DNA from: Mogibacterium sp. | GTDB lineage: Bacteria; Bacillota; Clostridia; Peptostreptococcales; Anaerovoracaceae | NCBI GenBank assembly: GCA_017434685.1 | Contig: JAFREV010000039.1 | Coordinates: 1-14,876 of the forward strand | Length of the DNA: 14,876 bases | Direction of reading: 5' to 3' | Shown here: piece by piece, positions 13,939-14,876 of the stretch | Layout: every line of letters starts with the position of its first letter | Numbering within the stretch: position 1 is the first letter of the stretch | Notes under the pieces: generated by a model | What the model saw: the letters and a program-made list of their open reading frames with translations, nothing else | The model's database searches: none | What the model was told of the DNA's origin: nothing | Translations under genes and position numbers: made by a program

Positions 13939-13967
13939 ATAATAGCATTATGTACCCCATGCGTCAA
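13939..13967 (-). promoter_or_regulatory. Sigma-A promoter of the amino acid importer operon
   Basis: On the minus strand TTGACG (13967-13962) and TATTAT (13944-13939) are separated by exactly 17 nt; each box matches consensus at 5 of 6 positions. Transcription would start near 13932, giving a leader of about 200 nt. It lies between the brnQ terminator and the binding-protein gene, exactly where an operon promoter is expected. Confidence 0.75.
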
Positions 13968-14009
13968 CCCCCTTTTTTGTTTTCATGCAAAAACAATTTT
14001 AAAGCATTG

Positions 14010-14032
14010 AAAAACCGGCACCGGGCCGGTTT
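14010..14032 (-). terminator. Intrinsic terminator downstream of brnQ
   Basis: AAACCGGC and GCCGGTTT form a perfect 8-bp stem with a 5-nt loop (14012-14032), continuing on the minus strand into a run of five Ts. It lies about 140 nt past the brnQ stop and 45 nt before the promoter of the importer operon, isolating the two. Confidence 0.75.
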
Positions 14033-14173
14033 GTTGCAGGTATTACAACGCTGCATTTTGTATTTTATGCTCATTCATACTCTGTGTATACTGTTTAACC
14101 TAACATCGCATACGCTTCATATTTCTGATTACTCTTTCTGTTTTTGCAGTTCTCTATTATGTACTTTTATTAT
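14033..14173 (-). other. Noncoding 3' region of brnQ, nothing recognised
   Basis: These 141 nt lie between the brnQ stop and its terminator and are AT-rich. I see no convincing small gene, promoter or conserved RNA structure. Together with 13732-14032 they make up the longest intergenic stretch in the window. Confidence 0.5.
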
Positions 14174-14876
14174 TCAGTACGCACTCTGCTTTTTATTATT
14201 CACCAGACGAACTGCCGCAAATACTACTACCGAAAGTGGAAGCCATGCCAGGCTGTATCCGGAAAGCGGCAGCACTTCATAGCCTTTCTTGATTGTTTCG
14301 AGTCCTAATGAGAACATTTCGTTGTAATCAACAGCAAGTTCCCAGACGCTTATCGCAAAAGCAGTTATCATAGCCCACTTGGCAGCCGCCAGGTTTGCCC
14401 TGCCGGCTGAATTTCTGCAGAAACAATAATAGATTGCTATAACTATAGCCGCAGGATAGCAGGCATCGAGCACCGGGCCTATCACTTTCACTATGGTGTC
14501 GAGATCTGCGAACGAAACGATGGCAGACAGTATGCAGGATGCTATGCAGAAGTTCTTGTATGTAAACATCTTCGGATTCTTCGGTCCGAGGAGTTCCTGC
14601 CATATCTCGGATGTAGATGAGACAGCACCGACCGCAGTGGTCAAAGCCGCCGCAACAAGAGCTATGTTAAACAGGATTCCGCCGGCACTTCCCCAGAGCA
14701 CGAGAACCATCTCAGTATAGAGTGCCGACAGCGTCAGGTCTATGGTGCCGCCTGTGTTTGCCCCGGCTATCATATGTCCGAGTATTGTCACCGCGAGGAG
14801 GCCGAGTCCGACTATGCCGACCTTTATCAGGCCTTTGTTAATCGCTTTTCCCTCAAGCCCTGCATTCCTGATTCCG
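14174..14876 (-). CDS. brnQ: Branched-chain amino acid transporter BrnQ, C-terminal part (5' end outside window)
   Basis: The last 233 codons of a membrane protein run in from the right edge; the visible frame begins GIRNAGLEGKAINKG and there is no start codon to choose. It belongs to the LIVCS family of cation-coupled leucine/isoleucine/valine carriers. The segment LTTAVGAVSSTSEIW, then MFTYKNF and a hydrophobic SAIVSFADLDTIVKVIGPVLDACYPAAIVI run, matches the TT..G..S...E, Y......S and nLGL..I......L...YP pattern of BrnQ. At least five hydrophobic membrane segments are visible. It ends at TGA 14174-14176 with a hydrophilic tail. A full protein would be about 430 residues, so roughly half is here. 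It is separated from the ABC importer operon by a terminator and a promoter, but both import amino acids. Confidence 0.85.
   Translation of the reverse strand, partial: GIRNAGLEGKAINKGLIKVGIVGLGLLAVTILGHMIAGANTGGTIDLTLSALYTEMVLVLWGSAGGILFNIALVAAALTTAVGAVSSTSEIWQELLGPKNPKMFTYKNFCIASCILSAIVSFADLDTIVKVIGPVLDACYPAAIVIAIYYCFCRNSAGRANLAAAKWAMITAFAISVWELAVDYNEMFSLGLETIKKGYEVLPLSGYSLAWLPLSVVVFAAVRLVNNKKQSAY

Noticed and set aside
13950..14282. 110-residue plus-strand reading frame over the brnQ end and operon promoter
   Set aside because: It crosses the terminator, promoter and the antisense of brnQ, has no ribosome site and has low-complexity composition. It is a chance frame.

Overview
The window looks like chromosomal DNA from an anaerobic low-to-mid GC member of the Bacillota, most likely class Clostridia. 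The signs are the selenium-metabolism pair YedF/DUF3343, a CBS-domain family II pyrophosphatase, a BdhA-type iron alcohol dehydrogenase, an iron-sulfur flavoprotein, a FeoA-FeoB fusion, a lipoprotein-based amino acid importer and consistent Shine-Dalgarno starts of the GGAGG type. I cannot name a genus. There are no IS elements, phage genes, CRISPR arrays, rRNAs or tRNAs that I can see. No gene shows an internal frameshift; only the two genes cut by the window edges are incomplete.

Layout. Positions 1-874 are on the plus strand: the 3' end of yedF, a DUF3343 gene, a terminator, a promoter and a small unknown gene. From about 906 to the right edge everything is on the minus strand. Read in the direction of transcription (right to left) this is: the 3' part of brnQ and its terminator; a promoter and a roughly 200-nt leader; an amino acid ABC importer (binding lipoprotein, permease, ATPase); a CntK-like amino acid racemase; a threonine aldolase family enzyme; feoAB; a CBS-type Mn pyrophosphatase; a GH13 alpha-glucosidase; an iron alcohol dehydrogenase; an iron-sulfur flavoprotein; and a sirtuin that ends at a terminator facing the plus-strand genes.

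How the genes fit together. The right half (about 9.4-14.0 kb) reads as an amino acid uptake and conversion operon: import, racemization (family members act on histidine) and a PLP aldolase, with the last two genes only 3 nt apart. The left part (978-6946) is a closely packed run of general metabolic and redox genes with short gaps, probably one or two transcripts. feoAB has its own likely promoter.

Most interesting region. The importer operon has a good sigma-A promoter followed by a structured leader. It holds a short reading frame with a perfect GGAGG site encoding MQLVSQRRH. Its stop codon lies 2 nt before one arm of an 8-bp perfect long-range stem. The Arg-Arg-His end, in front of genes for amino acid import and a histidine-racemase-like enzyme, suggests leader-peptide control. 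That is my inference and has not been tested. Other points to check are a degenerate palindromic repeat inserted between the ATPase and racemase genes, paired hairpins between the binding-protein and permease genes, and the odd translation start of the DUF3343 gene right behind a hairpin.
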